Shown: positions 32,254 to 40,856 of the stretch, piece by piece
Position numbering within the stretch: the stretch's first letter is position 1
Layout of the letters: every line of letters begins with the position of its first letter
Assembly (NCBI GenBank): GCA_028715905.1
Contig: JAQUQV010000011.1
Span: 1 to 47,933, forward strand
Source: Kiritimatiellia bacterium
Lineage (GTDB): Bacteria; Verrucomicrobiota; Kiritimatiellia; JAAZAB01
Direction of reading: 5' to 3'
DNA length: 47,933 nt
Made by a program: the position numbers and the translations under genes
The notes under the pieces: generated by a model
The model's input: the letters and a program-made list of their open reading frames with translations, nothing else
Told to the model about the DNA's origin: nothing
Databases searched by the model: none

Positions 32254-34263
32254 TCATGTTTTACGGGCCGGCTTGTCAAGCTCACGCCGCACCGCCTTGG
32301 CAAGCTCCTCGCATTCATAAGGCTTGAGGAGGCATTCCCCTGCCCCGAGTTGTATGGCGTTCTTAATGCGGTTGGTAATACTGAACCCGCTCGCCATAAT
32401 TGCCTTCTGCCGCGGATTAAACTTGAGCATGGCCGTATAAGTATCCAGGCCGTCAAAGCCGTCGGGCATGATCATATCCAGAATGACAAGGTCAATGGCC
32501 GGCCCTTGTCCCGCCACCGCCTTTTTAACGAGTTCCACCGCATCGGCGCCGTTGCCGGCGCCGATGACTTTGTAACCGATTGAGCGCAGGTATCCCATGA
32601 TTGTTTTGCGGAGGTCGGCATCGTCATCCACGATAAGGACTGTTTCAACTCCCTGGACGTCAATGGTTTCCGAATGATCAGCAACCTGATCCGGCCCCGT
32701 ATAAACTGGGAAATAAACAGATATTTCAGTGCCTTTTCCCGGCCGGGATTGAACGTCAATCATGCCTTTGTGCCCTTTAATAATGGCATAGGCGACGGCC
32801 ATGCCCAGACCGTTTCCCGGAGACGAATGTTTTCCGTCGGATTTACCGGCAAATGGCTCAAAAAAACGGTTAATTTTTTCTTCGCTGATTTCCGGCCCGG
32901 TATCGGAGATTTTTAAAACGGCATATTCGCCCGTTTCCACGGCCTCGAAACCCGATATCAGTTCGTTGATTTTGCCCCGTTCCGTCAAAACCCTGACCAC
33001 CCCCGTGCCGCCGATGGCAGTATACGCATTGGCGACAAGGTTCCTTATCATTTCGATCAGGTTCTGCTTGCATCCGTTTATAACCGGCGGCTGAAGAGCG
33101 GGTTCAAAACGGAATTCAACGAGGGGAAATGCCTGCTGTTGTTCTCTGAGAAACGGAGAATCAAGCGTGTCCTCAATGATCGCATTAAGGCTTAAAGGTT
33201 CCATGGCATAGTCGCGCATCTGTCCCAGAGTGATCAGGTTGCCGAGAATTTCAATCGCCTTCCGGGCCGAGTTCTGGATCACGGTCAGGTCCTGCTTAAT
33301 ATCATCGCCCGGCGTCAGCTTGTTCACCATCGTCCGGGAATATTCCACGATCGGCTCAATAATATGGCGCAATTGTCCGGCGACGCCGTCCGCCAGCATG
33401 CCGAGGGATTCCATTCTCTGCGCCCGGAATAAGCGCCGTTGAAACATCTGTTCCCGCGCCACGGCCTTCTGGCGGGCGGTGGTGTCGTGCAGCACAAAAA
33501 CAACACCGAGAATTTTGTCGTCAAGATGCGTCAGGGGGGCGGCATGGCATTCAACCGCTATTTGCCGGCCGGCTTTGTTAATCAAAACGACCTCGTTTTC
33601 CGGAGAGGGGCATGTGTTTTCCCGAACAATCAACCCGGGATTGATTTCAACCGCGCTCATATCCCTCTTGCGCTTCAAAACAACAACTTCGTCAAACCGG
33701 CGGCCGGTCATTTCGTCCGCTGTCCAGCCGGTGAGCGCCTCGGCGACGGGATTGCAGAACTCAATCAAACCGTCCACATTCGTTGTCAGAACGCCATCGG
33801 CGATGGAACGCAATATGGTTTCAAGCCATTCGCGGTTTTGCTTCAGCTTCAGTTCCATGGCGTGCTTATAGAGCGCCATTTCAATGGTCGTGCGCAGTTC
33901 CCGCTCTTCAAACGGCTTTAATAAATAGCCGAAGGCATTGGCTTCCTTCGCGCGGCCGATGGTGCTTTCATCGGAGAAAGCCGTAAGAAAAACAACGGGC
34001 GCGCCCGAATGCGATGTGATCTGCTTCGCGGTTTCAATGCCGTCGGTTTCCCCCTTCAGCATGATATCCATCAGAACGAGGTCGGGGGGCTTTTCCCGGG
34101 CGGCGGCCAGCGCCTCCTCGCCCGAGGAAGACACGGCACAGATTGAATAACCGAGGCCCAGCAGGCTGTTTTCAATATCCTTGGCCACAATGGCCTCGTC
34201 CTCCACAATCATGATGGAAGGCGGAGGCGCGCTGTTTTTAGGCGGCATTATTTCTGCATTCAT
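32254..34263 (-). CDS. Receiver-PAS-histidine-kinase-receiver hybrid protein, phospho-His site missing
   Basis: The 669 residues comprise a receiver domain (about 15-130, phospho-acceptor Asp66 in LVLMDIML), a PAS domain (about 145-260), a dimerisation helix region, a HATPase domain with NLVANAYTAI, DTGPEI and GNGLGMAVAYAI, and a C-terminal receiver with DLVILDMIMPDG. In the dimerisation helix the usual AHDFNN reads AGQLRH (295-300), so the phospho-accepting His is Gly. The ATP site is nearly complete but the second Gly of DTGxGI is Glu. It may signal without autophosphorylation or accept phosphate from another kinase. I use the ATG at 34263 since upstream residues look non-coding. Its stop is five bases from queF, convergent. 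Confidence 0.85.
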   Translation of the reverse strand: MNAEIMPPKNSAPPPSIMIVEDEAIVAKDIENSLLGLGYSICAVSSSGEEALAAAREKPPDLVLMDIMLKGETDGIETAKQITSHSGAPVVFLTAFSDESTIGRAKEANAFGYLLKPFEERELRTTIEMALYKHAMELKLKQNREWLETILRSIADGVLTTNVDGLIEFCNPVAEALTGWTADEMTGRRFDEVVVLKRKRDMSAVEINPGLIVRENTCPSPENEVVLINKAGRQIAVECHAAPLTHLDDKILGVVFVLHDTTARQKAVAREQMFQRRLFRAQRMESLGMLADGVAGQLRHIIEPIVEYSRTMVNKLTPGDDIKQDLTVIQNSARKAIEILGNLITLGQMRDYAMEPLSLNAIIEDTLDSPFLREQQQAFPLVEFRFEPALQPPVINGCKQNLIEMIRNLVANAYTAIGGTGVVRVLTERGKINELISGFEAVETGEYAVLKISDTGPEISEEKINRFFEPFAGKSDGKHSSPGNGLGMAVAYAIIKGHKGMIDVQSRPGKGTEISVYFPVYTGPDQVADHSETIDVQGVETVLIVDDDADLRKTIMGYLRSIGYKVIGAGNGADAVELVKKAVAGQGPAIDLVILDMIMPDGFDGLDTYTAMLKFNPRQKAIMASGFSITNRIKNAIQLGAGECLLKPYECEELAKAVRRELDKPARKT

Positions 34264-34472
34264 ATTTTTGTTACGGCAACCCGGCGGCGGCTTTCCGCCC
34301 CTATTCTTTCGCGGCAAAATACGCGAAACGCGGCGCTGCGACCCATGGCCAACCGGCCCCCTCCGGCAGGCGATCAACCCGGCGCGCCGTTTCTTCCATA
34401 GACACTACCAAATCCACCCGCCAAAAGCACGCCTTTAATATTGCCAGGCGGGAAAAATGTCCGCAAATTTTC

Positions 34473-34501
34473 TTTCCAACAAGATTAATAATGTGTAAAA
34501 T
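34473..34501 (+). promoter_or_regulatory. Candidate promoter of the DUF4139 operon
   Basis: TTTCCA (34473-34478) and TAAAAT (34496-34501) are spaced 17 bases. The start point would be about 34508, two or three bases before the ATG at 34511. No Shine-Dalgarno sequence is present. Confidence 0.35.
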
Positions 34502-34510
34502 GCAAAACAA

Positions 34511-35680
34511 ATGCAAATTAATTTGGCACGGATTTTAGGCTTGGCGTTTTTTGCGATCGCCCTGGCGTCGGCGGGCGAGGCGCGCATCAAGCTCGTGGCC
34601 CTGCCCGACCGCGCCAAAACCGTTATCCGCCTGGATAATCCGCGCGCCACCCTGATAGAAGAGGAACGGCTCCTCCCCCTTCAAAAAGGGCTGAACAAGA
34701 TTGATTTTTCATGGAAAGGCGTCAGCATTGACGAGGATTCCATCCGGCTTCTGCCCCTTGGCAAACCCGAAGACGTTGTGATTTTGAACGTGAGTTATCC
34801 GCCCGGTGAAGAAGCCCTGCTCTGGGAAATCAACAGCCGGGAAGCCGGCGAACAGCCAATCCGGATATCGTATCTCCTTTCCAATATAGACCGGCTTATC
34901 GCCTACCGGCTGATGGTTGACAAGCCCGAAACAAAAGCCGACCTGGCGGGATACGTAATCCTGCGCAATTTCTCGGGCGAGGATTTTGAACGCTCTGTCG
35001 TAAGCCTCGGCCAGGGCGGCCCTTTTGAACAGCAGGCGCTGAGCCATGAGGAAACGCGCCGGATTCTTTTCTTGAAGGCGCCCGCCGTGCCGATAAAAAA
35101 AACATGGACATTTGACGCCGCCCGCAAGCCCTGGGACCCGGCGGAGCTTGACCGGAACGTCGGTATTCCCGTGTTTTATGAAATAACCAACTCCCGGGAA
35201 AACAACCTCGGCCAATTCATGCTTTGGGGCGGCAAATGCCGGGTTCATCAGGACGACGGCCGGGCAACCGCTATTTTCCTGGGCGAGGATGAGGCCCAAG
35301 TCGTCCCCGTCGGCGAAAAAATGGAAATCGGCGTGGGCGAAAGCCGCGACATTTCCGTGACCCAGCGGCTCATGGAACAGCGCCGGGTCAACTTGCGCAA
35401 AAACACGGACGAACGGATCATTCTTTACGACAGCGACGAAACGATCTCCGCCAAAATTGAAAATTTCAAGGATAAACCCGCCGCATTGACCATGTTACAG
35501 CATATCCGCGGGCAATGGGAAATGGCGGAATGCAATTTGAAATACGAGCGCAAAGACGCCGAAACCATCCGTTTTTTAATTGATCTGCCGCCGCAAGGAC
35601 GGCAGGAACTGAAAATGCATTATATCCGCCGGAATATCCGCCCGGGGATGGAAAACGTTTCCGTGTGCGGGAAAAAGTGA
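34511..35680 (+). CDS. Exported DUF4139-like protein, first paralogue
   Basis: The 389-residue protein has a signal peptide (LARILGLAFFAIALASAGEA), followed by beta-rich sequence. The DUF4139-like blocks include TVIRLDNPRATLIEEERLLP, KGLNKIDFSWKGVSIDEDSI, ISYLLSNIDRLIAYRLMVD and VILRNFSGEDFERSVVSL. It shares this plan with the next gene, where they align as VYNSADLTLVREQR-like, GLNRLQFSWAGTLIDPTS and YVRVNNNSGEDYENA, so the two arose by duplication. The family probably forms beta-sandwich surface or periplasmic proteins; function unknown. The second gene starts four bases after this stop. Confidence 0.7.
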   Translation: MQINLARILGLAFFAIALASAGEARIKLVALPDRAKTVIRLDNPRATLIEEERLLPLQKGLNKIDFSWKGVSIDEDSIRLLPLGKPEDVVILNVSYPPGEEALLWEINSREAGEQPIRISYLLSNIDRLIAYRLMVDKPETKADLAGYVILRNFSGEDFERSVVSLGQGGPFEQQALSHEETRRILFLKAPAVPIKKTWTFDAARKPWDPAELDRNVGIPVFYEITNSRENNLGQFMLWGGKCRVHQDDGRATAIFLGEDEAQVVPVGEKMEIGVGESRDISVTQRLMEQRRVNLRKNTDERIILYDSDETISAKIENFKDKPAALTMLQHIRGQWEMAECNLKYERKDAETIRFLIDLPPQGRQELKMHYIRRNIRPGMENVSVCGKK

Positions 35681-35684
35681 AAGG

Positions 35685-37136
35685 ATGCTTTCTTTGCGAT
35701 TGAACCGATATCGCCATCACGGGCGGCGCGGCAAACATGCCGTTACTCCGCCCTCTTTTCTCACCGCGCGGGCGATGGCTTCCCGCCCCGCCCTTATTCC
35801 GCTTATGCTTCTGGCCTTTTTTTGCGCCGCCCCGCTCCCCTCCCCGGCGAAAACCGATTTGGTTACATTGCCGGCCCGGGAAAACGTGCAGTTGACCATT
35901 TATAATTCCGCGGATCTGACGCTGGTCCGCGAACAGCGCCTGCTGACCTTGAGGTCCGGGCTGAACCGTTTGCAGTTTTCCTGGGCCGGCACCCTTATTG
36001 ACCCGACGAGCCTGGAACTGACGCCGAAGGAACACGGCGATAAAATTGAGGTTGTTTCCCTGGCTTATCCGCCGCGCGTTGCGCAGGCGGGGGTTTGGAG
36101 CGTCAACAGCCGCGCGGCATGCAAGGTGCCGGTTGAAATCACCTATTTGACGAGCGGTCTTTCATGGCGGGCTTTTTACCTCGGGCTGATTTCCGAAGAC
36201 GAGTGCTCAATGCGCCTGGAAGCGTACGTCCGGGTAAACAACAACAGCGGCGAGGATTACGAGAACGCCAGCACGCGTTTAATCGTGGGCACAATCCATA
36301 TTCTGGATGAAATCGCCGCCCTCGCCCGGCGCCATTACCCGTATGGCACTCCCCTGCCCCTCTTGCCTGATAGCGTCCGCGTGGACGGTGATATGCGGTT
36401 GGAAGACAAAGTAAGAAGACAAACTGCCAAATCCCAGGTGGTGCTGGCCGCCGCAGGGGCCATGGCGCCGAAGGAAATCGTCAAGGAAGGCCTGAGCGAA
36501 TACTTTTTATACACCATTGAAGGCACGGAAACCATTCCGCACGGCTGGGGCAAACGTTTGCCAAGTTTTTCGGCGGACAATATCGCCATCACCAATCTTT
36601 ACAAGTACGAAGAGGAAAAATACGGGCGGCAGGTAACGCGTTTCATCAGTTTCATCAACGATAAGGCCAACCATCTGGGGGAAACCCCCATCCCGGACGG
36701 CCAAATGAGGTTTTTCCGCCTTATTGACAAGGCCGGCGCGCTTTCCTACGAAGGCCGGTCGGAATTCAAGTATATCCCAGTAAACAAAGAAGCGGAATTA
36801 AACCTCGGCCCCGTTGACAACGTGGTCGTTGAAATCACTTTGATGGATTTCAAAAGCGATAATTACATTTTTGACGTCCATAAAAACATTTGCGGCTGGG
36901 ATGAAATCCGCGAATTCAAGGTTGAAGTCAAAAACACCCGGCCTTTGCCGGTGCGGGTGGAAATAAAACGCCGTCTGCCGGTCCCCTCCTGGGAAATGAC
37001 CCGCGGCGGCGACTGCGGGAATTTTGAGAAAATTGATCTGCAGACGGTAAAATTCACGCTCTCCCTGCCGGCCGCTTCAAAAAAGGAATTCCGTTACATT
37101 GCCACAACCAGGCACGGCACGCGGGCGGAAAGATAA
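35685..37136 (+). CDS. Exported DUF4139 protein, second paralogue
   Basis: The 483 residues contain a clearer DUF4139 domain: LTIYNSADLTLVREQRLLTL, SGLNRLQFSWAGTLIDPTSL, VEITYLTSGLSWRAFYLGLI, YVRVNNNSGEDYENASTRLI and later LSEYFLYTIEGTETIPHGW. The first 30 residues of the long start are Arg/His rich and precede a signal peptide-like MASRPALIPLMLLAFFCAA; a start at the ATG at 35775 would give a standard signal peptide but lacks a ribosome-binding site. It is longer than its upstream paralogue by about 95 residues, mostly in the middle. Confidence 0.8.
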   Translation: MLSLRLNRYRHHGRRGKHAVTPPSFLTARAMASRPALIPLMLLAFFCAAPLPSPAKTDLVTLPARENVQLTIYNSADLTLVREQRLLTLRSGLNRLQFSWAGTLIDPTSLELTPKEHGDKIEVVSLAYPPRVAQAGVWSVNSRAACKVPVEITYLTSGLSWRAFYLGLISEDECSMRLEAYVRVNNNSGEDYENASTRLIVGTIHILDEIAALARRHYPYGTPLPLLPDSVRVDGDMRLEDKVRRQTAKSQVVLAAAGAMAPKEIVKEGLSEYFLYTIEGTETIPHGWGKRLPSFSADNIAITNLYKYEEEKYGRQVTRFISFINDKANHLGETPIPDGQMRFFRLIDKAGALSYEGRSEFKYIPVNKEAELNLGPVDNVVVEITLMDFKSDNYIFDVHKNICGWDEIREFKVEVKNTRPLPVRVEIKRRLPVPSWEMTRGGDCGNFEKIDLQTVKFTLSLPAASKKEFRYIATTRHGTRAER

Positions 37137-37154
37137 TCGCACAGGGAGGTTCAC

Positions 37155-37568
37155 ATGAAAAACAAACTTCTGGCAACAAGTCTGACGGCGTTTATGGCAT
37201 TTTGTTTTTTAGAGAACGGTTTCGCGCAGCAACAGCCTTGCTGCCAGGCCGGCGCCCCTTTCGGTCCGCCCGGCTTGAAAATGCAAAAAACACAGCCATC
37301 GGCCCGTGCCGAGGACTGGGTCAATGCCTGGCAAGCGGCCAAACAGGCCTGCCCCGGGGCGGACACCGTGGCAATTCAGTTGGTTGACCGGTTGGGGCCG
37401 TCCTTCCAGGCGTTGAAAGTTTTTGAATCCGTTACTCTGGCGGCCTTCGGCGAACTCCTCGTAATCACCGTCAAAGAAACGAAAAAAAAGGAAGAACAGG
37501 TTATCGTAATCCGCGCCGCCGACATGGTCAGAATTGAGGCCGTCCGGCGCGCGGGCGCGCAAGATTGA
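37155..37568 (+). CDS. Small exported protein of unknown function
   Basis: The 137-residue product starts with a signal peptide (LLATSLTAFMAFCFLENGFA), then a Gln/Pro/Cys segment (QQQPCCQAGAPFGPPG) and a folded domain of about 90 residues with LGPSFQALKVFESVTLAAFG and a beta strand IVIRAADMVRIEAV. No family is recognised. GGGAGG lies seven bases before the ATG. It follows the DUF4139 pair by 18 bases and is probably co-transcribed with them. Confidence 0.65.
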   Translation: MKNKLLATSLTAFMAFCFLENGFAQQQPCCQAGAPFGPPGLKMQKTQPSARAEDWVNAWQAAKQACPGADTVAIQLVDRLGPSFQALKVFESVTLAAFGELLVITVKETKKKEEQVIVIRAADMVRIEAVRRAGAQD

Positions 37569-37603
37569 CGATAGTGTTTTTGAGCCGCCGGGCGCAAGCT
37601 GTT

Positions 37604-37954
37604 TTATTCGCTTTCCGATGTATCCCCGTCAGCCGACCGGCGAGCCAGGCGGCGCGCCGCGAATTTAAGGAGCGGCACAATTGCGATCCCCCCCAGCGCA
37701 GTGAGCGCGCCCATGAGAAAGATGCGGGCGATTCCGGCCGGAGTATCCGGCCATGCCTCTCCGGCGCATGACGACTGCGGCCCGTAATACAAAAGGACAA
37801 GCGCAATGAGAATCACCGGCACGGGCAGTATCCAGGAAAGCAGACGCTTGGCGTAATCCGGAAGCGGCGCGTACCAGACCAGGCAACTGATGAACGCCGT
37901 AGCCGCGGTTCCGGCGGCATACGCCGTCAGAAGCTTCAATAAATGTTCGCTCAC
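37604..37954 (-). CDS. Small three-helix membrane protein
   Basis: The 116 residues contain three hydrophobic helices (AYAAGTAATAFISCLVWYA, LPVPVILIALVLLYYG, IARIFLMGALTALGGIAIVP) and an Arg-rich cytoplasmic tail ending TSESE. No family is recognised. It starts 16 bases after the HEPN stop on the same strand, but nothing ties it functionally to that pair. Confidence 0.6.
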   Translation of the reverse strand: MSEHLLKLLTAYAAGTAATAFISCLVWYAPLPDYAKRLLSWILPVPVILIALVLLYYGPQSSCAGEAWPDTPAGIARIFLMGALTALGGIAIVPLLKFAARRLARRSADGDTSESE

Positions 37955-37970
37955 TTGAAGGTCTCAATAT

Positions 37971-38381
37971 TTAATTTTTCTCGGACCGCTCATATTGGAG
38001 CAGCTGGCGGCAGGCATTAATGAACGTTTCGGACAGGCTGATCTCTTCGCGGGCCTGCGCCTCGGTGAAATGCGAGAACGCGGTATAATCGCTCAATTCG
38101 CGATAGGTCTCAAGGCGGGATAAATGACCCGCGGTTTCTTCCGTAACCGTGCCGGCCCGCACAAAATTATGATGGAACAACTGAATGACCCCGCGATGGG
38201 TTTTTGCTTCAATGCCGCGCGAAACAAGAAGGGCGCGCGCCCAATGAAAAGCGGCATAATATGCCCGTGAAACGGCGTCATTATAAAAGCCGGACGATAA
38301 AAGATGCCGGGCGGCGCCAAGCGCTTCGTCTCCGCGCCGCGCTTCGTCGTCAGAATTTTTTACGGCATTATCTTTTGTCAT
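37971..38381 (-). CDS. HEPN-domain protein, likely toxin of a MNT/HEPN pair
   Basis: The 136-residue all-helical HEPN protein has AAFHWARALLVSRG after SRAYY, giving the R-x6-H pattern RAYYAAFH of the RNase-like HEPN active site. It continues with THRGVIQLFHHNFVRAGTV, typical of the C-terminal half. HEPN proteins in such pairs are RNases or tRNA-directed toxins; the neighbouring nucleotidyltransferase silences them, in studied cases by AMPylation. Its start overlaps the antitoxin's stop by four bases (ATGA). Confidence 0.8.
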   Translation of the reverse strand: MTKDNAVKNSDDEARRGDEALGAARHLLSSGFYNDAVSRAYYAAFHWARALLVSRGIEAKTHRGVIQLFHHNFVRAGTVTEETAGHLSRLETYRELSDYTAFSHFTEAQAREEISLSETFINACRQLLQYERSEKN

Positions 38382-38749
38382 AAATCCATTCCTTCCCGCT
38401 GCACTTCAATGGCAAAGAGACGCTCGCGTTCCAGTAATCGGGCAAAATCCGACTCAGCCATAAATAAAGGCTGGATGAGGATGCCGCTGCCGCCGACTCC
38501 CAGTTCCGTTGCCCGGCAAATAAGCCAACGTTCATCATCGCCGGCAATATGATCCAGCAAAACAAGGATATCAATATCCGATTCCGGCGACCAGTCTCCC
38601 CGCGCCGCAGAACCGTAAAGACAAATCCGGCGCAATCGGTTTTTGAAGTGTTCCCTTGTTTCCAATGCGTATTGACGGGCCAGATTCCTCACCTCGGCCA
38701 GCTTTGTCCCGCCGGTTTCAATGTCGGTTTTGGCGATCATAATGACCAT
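38378..38749 (-). CDS. Minimal nucleotidyltransferase, likely antitoxin of the HEPN protein
   Basis: The 123 residues show the MNT signature YGSAARGDWSPESDIDILVL, with the Gly-Ser pair and both Asp residues that bind metal and nucleotide. The remaining part (WLICRATELGVGGSGILIQP) fits the family. MNT proteins of type VII systems transfer AMP to the partner HEPN toxin. The gene precedes and overlaps the HEPN gene by four bases. No promoter was identified in the 75 bases between it and apt. Confidence 0.8.
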   Translation of the reverse strand: MVIMIAKTDIETGGTKLAEVRNLARQYALETREHFKNRLRRICLYGSAARGDWSPESDIDILVLLDHIAGDDERWLICRATELGVGGSGILIQPLFMAESDFARLLERERLFAIEVQREGMDL

Positions 38750-38823
38750 CCCAGCATGGAATTAAATTTATCATCAGTTCTGACAAAATCAAGCCGCATC
38801 GTTCCGGCAAAACGGGCGGTGAA

Positions 38824-39345
38824 TTAAAAAACAATCGCGGAAAAGACCGGATAATTCGCCAGTTTGGCCCGTCCCTTAAGGCCGGCCAGTTCAATCAGAA
38901 AGGCGATTTCCTTTATCTTTCCGCCCAGTTTTTCAATCATGGCCGCGGTGGCCGCGGCCGTGCCGCCCGTGGCCAGAAGGTCGTCAATGACAAGAATGGT
39001 CTCGCCCGGCTGGATGGCGTCAACATGCATGCTGAGCGCGGCGGAACCGTATTCAAGCTCGTAGGATTGCTCTATTGTTTGGAAAGGCAATTTGCCTTTT
39101 TTGCGGACCGGGATAAAGCCGGCGTCGAGTTTAAGCGCCGCCGCCGCGCCGAAAATAAAGCCGCGCGCGTCAACCGCCGCCACTTTGCTGACGCTCCCCC
39201 TGGGATGGCGCTTGCAAAGGATGTTGACGGCCGCCTTAAAAAGACGGGGGTCGGCCAGGACGGGGGTGATATCCCTGAAAATAATGCCCTTCTGCGGAAA
39301 ATCGGGGATATCGCGGATGGCGGACTTGATTTTTTTAATGCTCAT
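38824..39345 (-). CDS. apt: Adenine phosphoribosyltransferase
   Basis: Apt salvages adenine by joining it to PRPP, giving AMP. The 173 residues include FPQKGIIFRDITPVLADP, AAVDARGFIFGAAAALKL, and the PRPP-binding motif ILVIDDLLATGGTAAA. GAGGAG lies seven bases before the ATG. It overlaps the 3' end of queG by 11 bases and forms an operon with aroK and queG. Confidence 0.93.
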   Translation of the reverse strand: MSIKKIKSAIRDIPDFPQKGIIFRDITPVLADPRLFKAAVNILCKRHPRGSVSKVAAVDARGFIFGAAAALKLDAGFIPVRKKGKLPFQTIEQSYELEYGSAALSMHVDAIQPGETILVIDDLLATGGTAAATAAMIEKLGGKIKEIAFLIELAGLKGRAKLANYPVFSAIVF

Positions 39346-40267
39346 AATTTTGCTCCTCTGGATTGTTATGGCCTTTCAACGCTAAATTAACATTTCGCAA
39401 AAAACGTTCCAAGCCAATTCTTTCAACCGGAGTTCCGCTGAATTTTTTCGCAAATTCCTCCTGATTCAAGGCGGCTAATTCCGCAAGCGGCGGCACGACG
39501 GAAGGCGGCACGTCAAATTCGGGCATGACCGGCGCCGGGCGGCGGCGGTTCCACGGGCAAACCGCGGTGCAACAATCGCATCCGAAAATCGAATTGCCTG
39601 CAAAAGGCTGCCGGGCCGGGTCAAGTCCGCCTTTGTGTTCAACGGTCAAATAAGAAATGCAGCGCCGCGCGTCAACACAATTGCCGGGCATTATCGCGCC
39701 GGCCGGACAGGCGTCAACGCAAAGGCGGCAAGCGCCGCATTGCGGCCGCAATTCACGGTCCGGCTCAAGCGCGATATTGACCATCAATTCTCCGAGAAAA
39801 AAACAGCATCCGATTTCCGGGTTGACCACGCTTCCCTGCCGGCCGATCCATCCTATTCCCGCCCGCACCGCCCATTCCCTTTCGGCCAGCGGGGCCGAAT
39901 CAACACACACGCGCCCGCCGCAGGCGCGGCCGGTTTTCGCGTCAAGCGCCGCGGAAAGCTGTTTCAGCTTTGCCCGCACGACATCATGGTAATCCGCGCC
40001 GCGCGCATAGTTTGATATCGGACAATCATTTTGTTCCGCAGGATAAGGGGCGGCCGCGACGATAATGGATTTTGCCTGCGGCGCCAGGTTGCGCGGGTCG
40101 GCGCGCAGCGCCGCGCGTTTTTTCAAATAATCCATCCCGCCGCAGCAACCGCGGGAAAGCCATTCATTAAAAGCGGGAAAGGATTTGCTCGGCCCGGCGG
40201 CGGCAATCCCCACCGCGCCGAAACCGAGCGCAAACGCCTGCTCGCGGATAAATTGTTCAAGCTTCAT
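39335..40267 (-). CDS. queG: Epoxyqueuosine reductase
   Basis: QueG reduces epoxyqueuosine to queuosine in tRNA using a cobalamin cofactor and two [4Fe-4S] clusters. The 310-residue protein has GFGAVGIAAAGPS, WLSRGCCGGMDYL, VCVDSAPLAEREWA, the GIGWIGRQGSVVNPEIGCC active-site block, and cluster motifs CGACRLCVDACP and CDCCTAVCPWN. The usual C-terminal HEAT-like tail is short. It sits between aroK and apt. Confidence 0.93.
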   Translation of the reverse strand: MKLEQFIREQAFALGFGAVGIAAAGPSKSFPAFNEWLSRGCCGGMDYLKKRAALRADPRNLAPQAKSIIVAAAPYPAEQNDCPISNYARGADYHDVVRAKLKQLSAALDAKTGRACGGRVCVDSAPLAEREWAVRAGIGWIGRQGSVVNPEIGCCFFLGELMVNIALEPDRELRPQCGACRLCVDACPAGAIMPGNCVDARRCISYLTVEHKGGLDPARQPFAGNSIFGCDCCTAVCPWNRRRPAPVMPEFDVPPSVVPPLAELAALNQEEFAKKFSGTPVERIGLERFLRNVNLALKGHNNPEEQNYEH

Positions 40268-40315
40268 ATCCGGAAAGAGCCGGTCGCGGCAAGTTTGGAT
40301 GGCGCCCCGGCCGCC

Positions 40316-40828
40316 TTAAGCGTCCCTTGTCAAGATCAGCATGACCTCTTCCGCCACTTCCCGCGGAGCGAGGCCGGAAGTATTTATGCGGTTCGGAATT
40401 GACTCATAGAGGCCGCGGCGCTGTTCCATCAGATTTTTAATGTTCTGGAGCTTATCGCTTTTTTCCAGCAGCGGTCGCGCAGTTGAAGAAGAAACCCGGC
40501 GCAGAATTTCCTCTTCGGCGGCGAACAGACAAATCACCTTTCCGGTCCGGCTGAAATCGCGGACATTGTCCGGATCAAGGACAATGCCGCCGCCGGCGGC
40601 GATGACCTGGTTTTTTGCGGCCGCAAGCTCACGCGCCAGTTGCCGTTCCATATTGCGGAAATACGGCTCGCCGTCCTCGGCAAAAATGCGGGCGATGGAT
40701 TTGCCGGTCCGCTCTTCCAGTTCGGAATCCATGTCAACGAATTTCTTGCGCAATTGTTCCGCCAGTATTTTTCCAACTGTGGTTTTGCCGGTCCCCATGA
40801 AACCGGCGAGGATTATGTTTCCAGACAT
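40316..40828 (-). CDS. aroK: Shikimate kinase
   Basis: AroK phosphorylates shikimate at the 3-hydroxyl in aromatic amino-acid synthesis. The 170 residues include Walker A GFMGTGKTTVGKILA, the shikimate-binding FVDMDSELEERTGKSIARIF, RNMERQLARELAA, AAGGGIVLDPDN and the lid Arg region RRVSSSTARPLLE. It starts the aroK-queG-apt operon; the 370 bases upstream are occupied by repeats. The aroE gene for the preceding pathway step is 1.2 kb away in another operon. Confidence 0.93.
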   Translation of the reverse strand: MSGNIILAGFMGTGKTTVGKILAEQLRKKFVDMDSELEERTGKSIARIFAEDGEPYFRNMERQLARELAAAKNQVIAAGGGIVLDPDNVRDFSRTGKVICLFAAEEEILRRVSSSTARPLLEKSDKLQNIKNLMEQRRGLYESIPNRINTSGLAPREVAEEVMLILTRDA

Positions 40829-40856
40829 GATATTTTCCTGTCAAATGGAACGGCTT

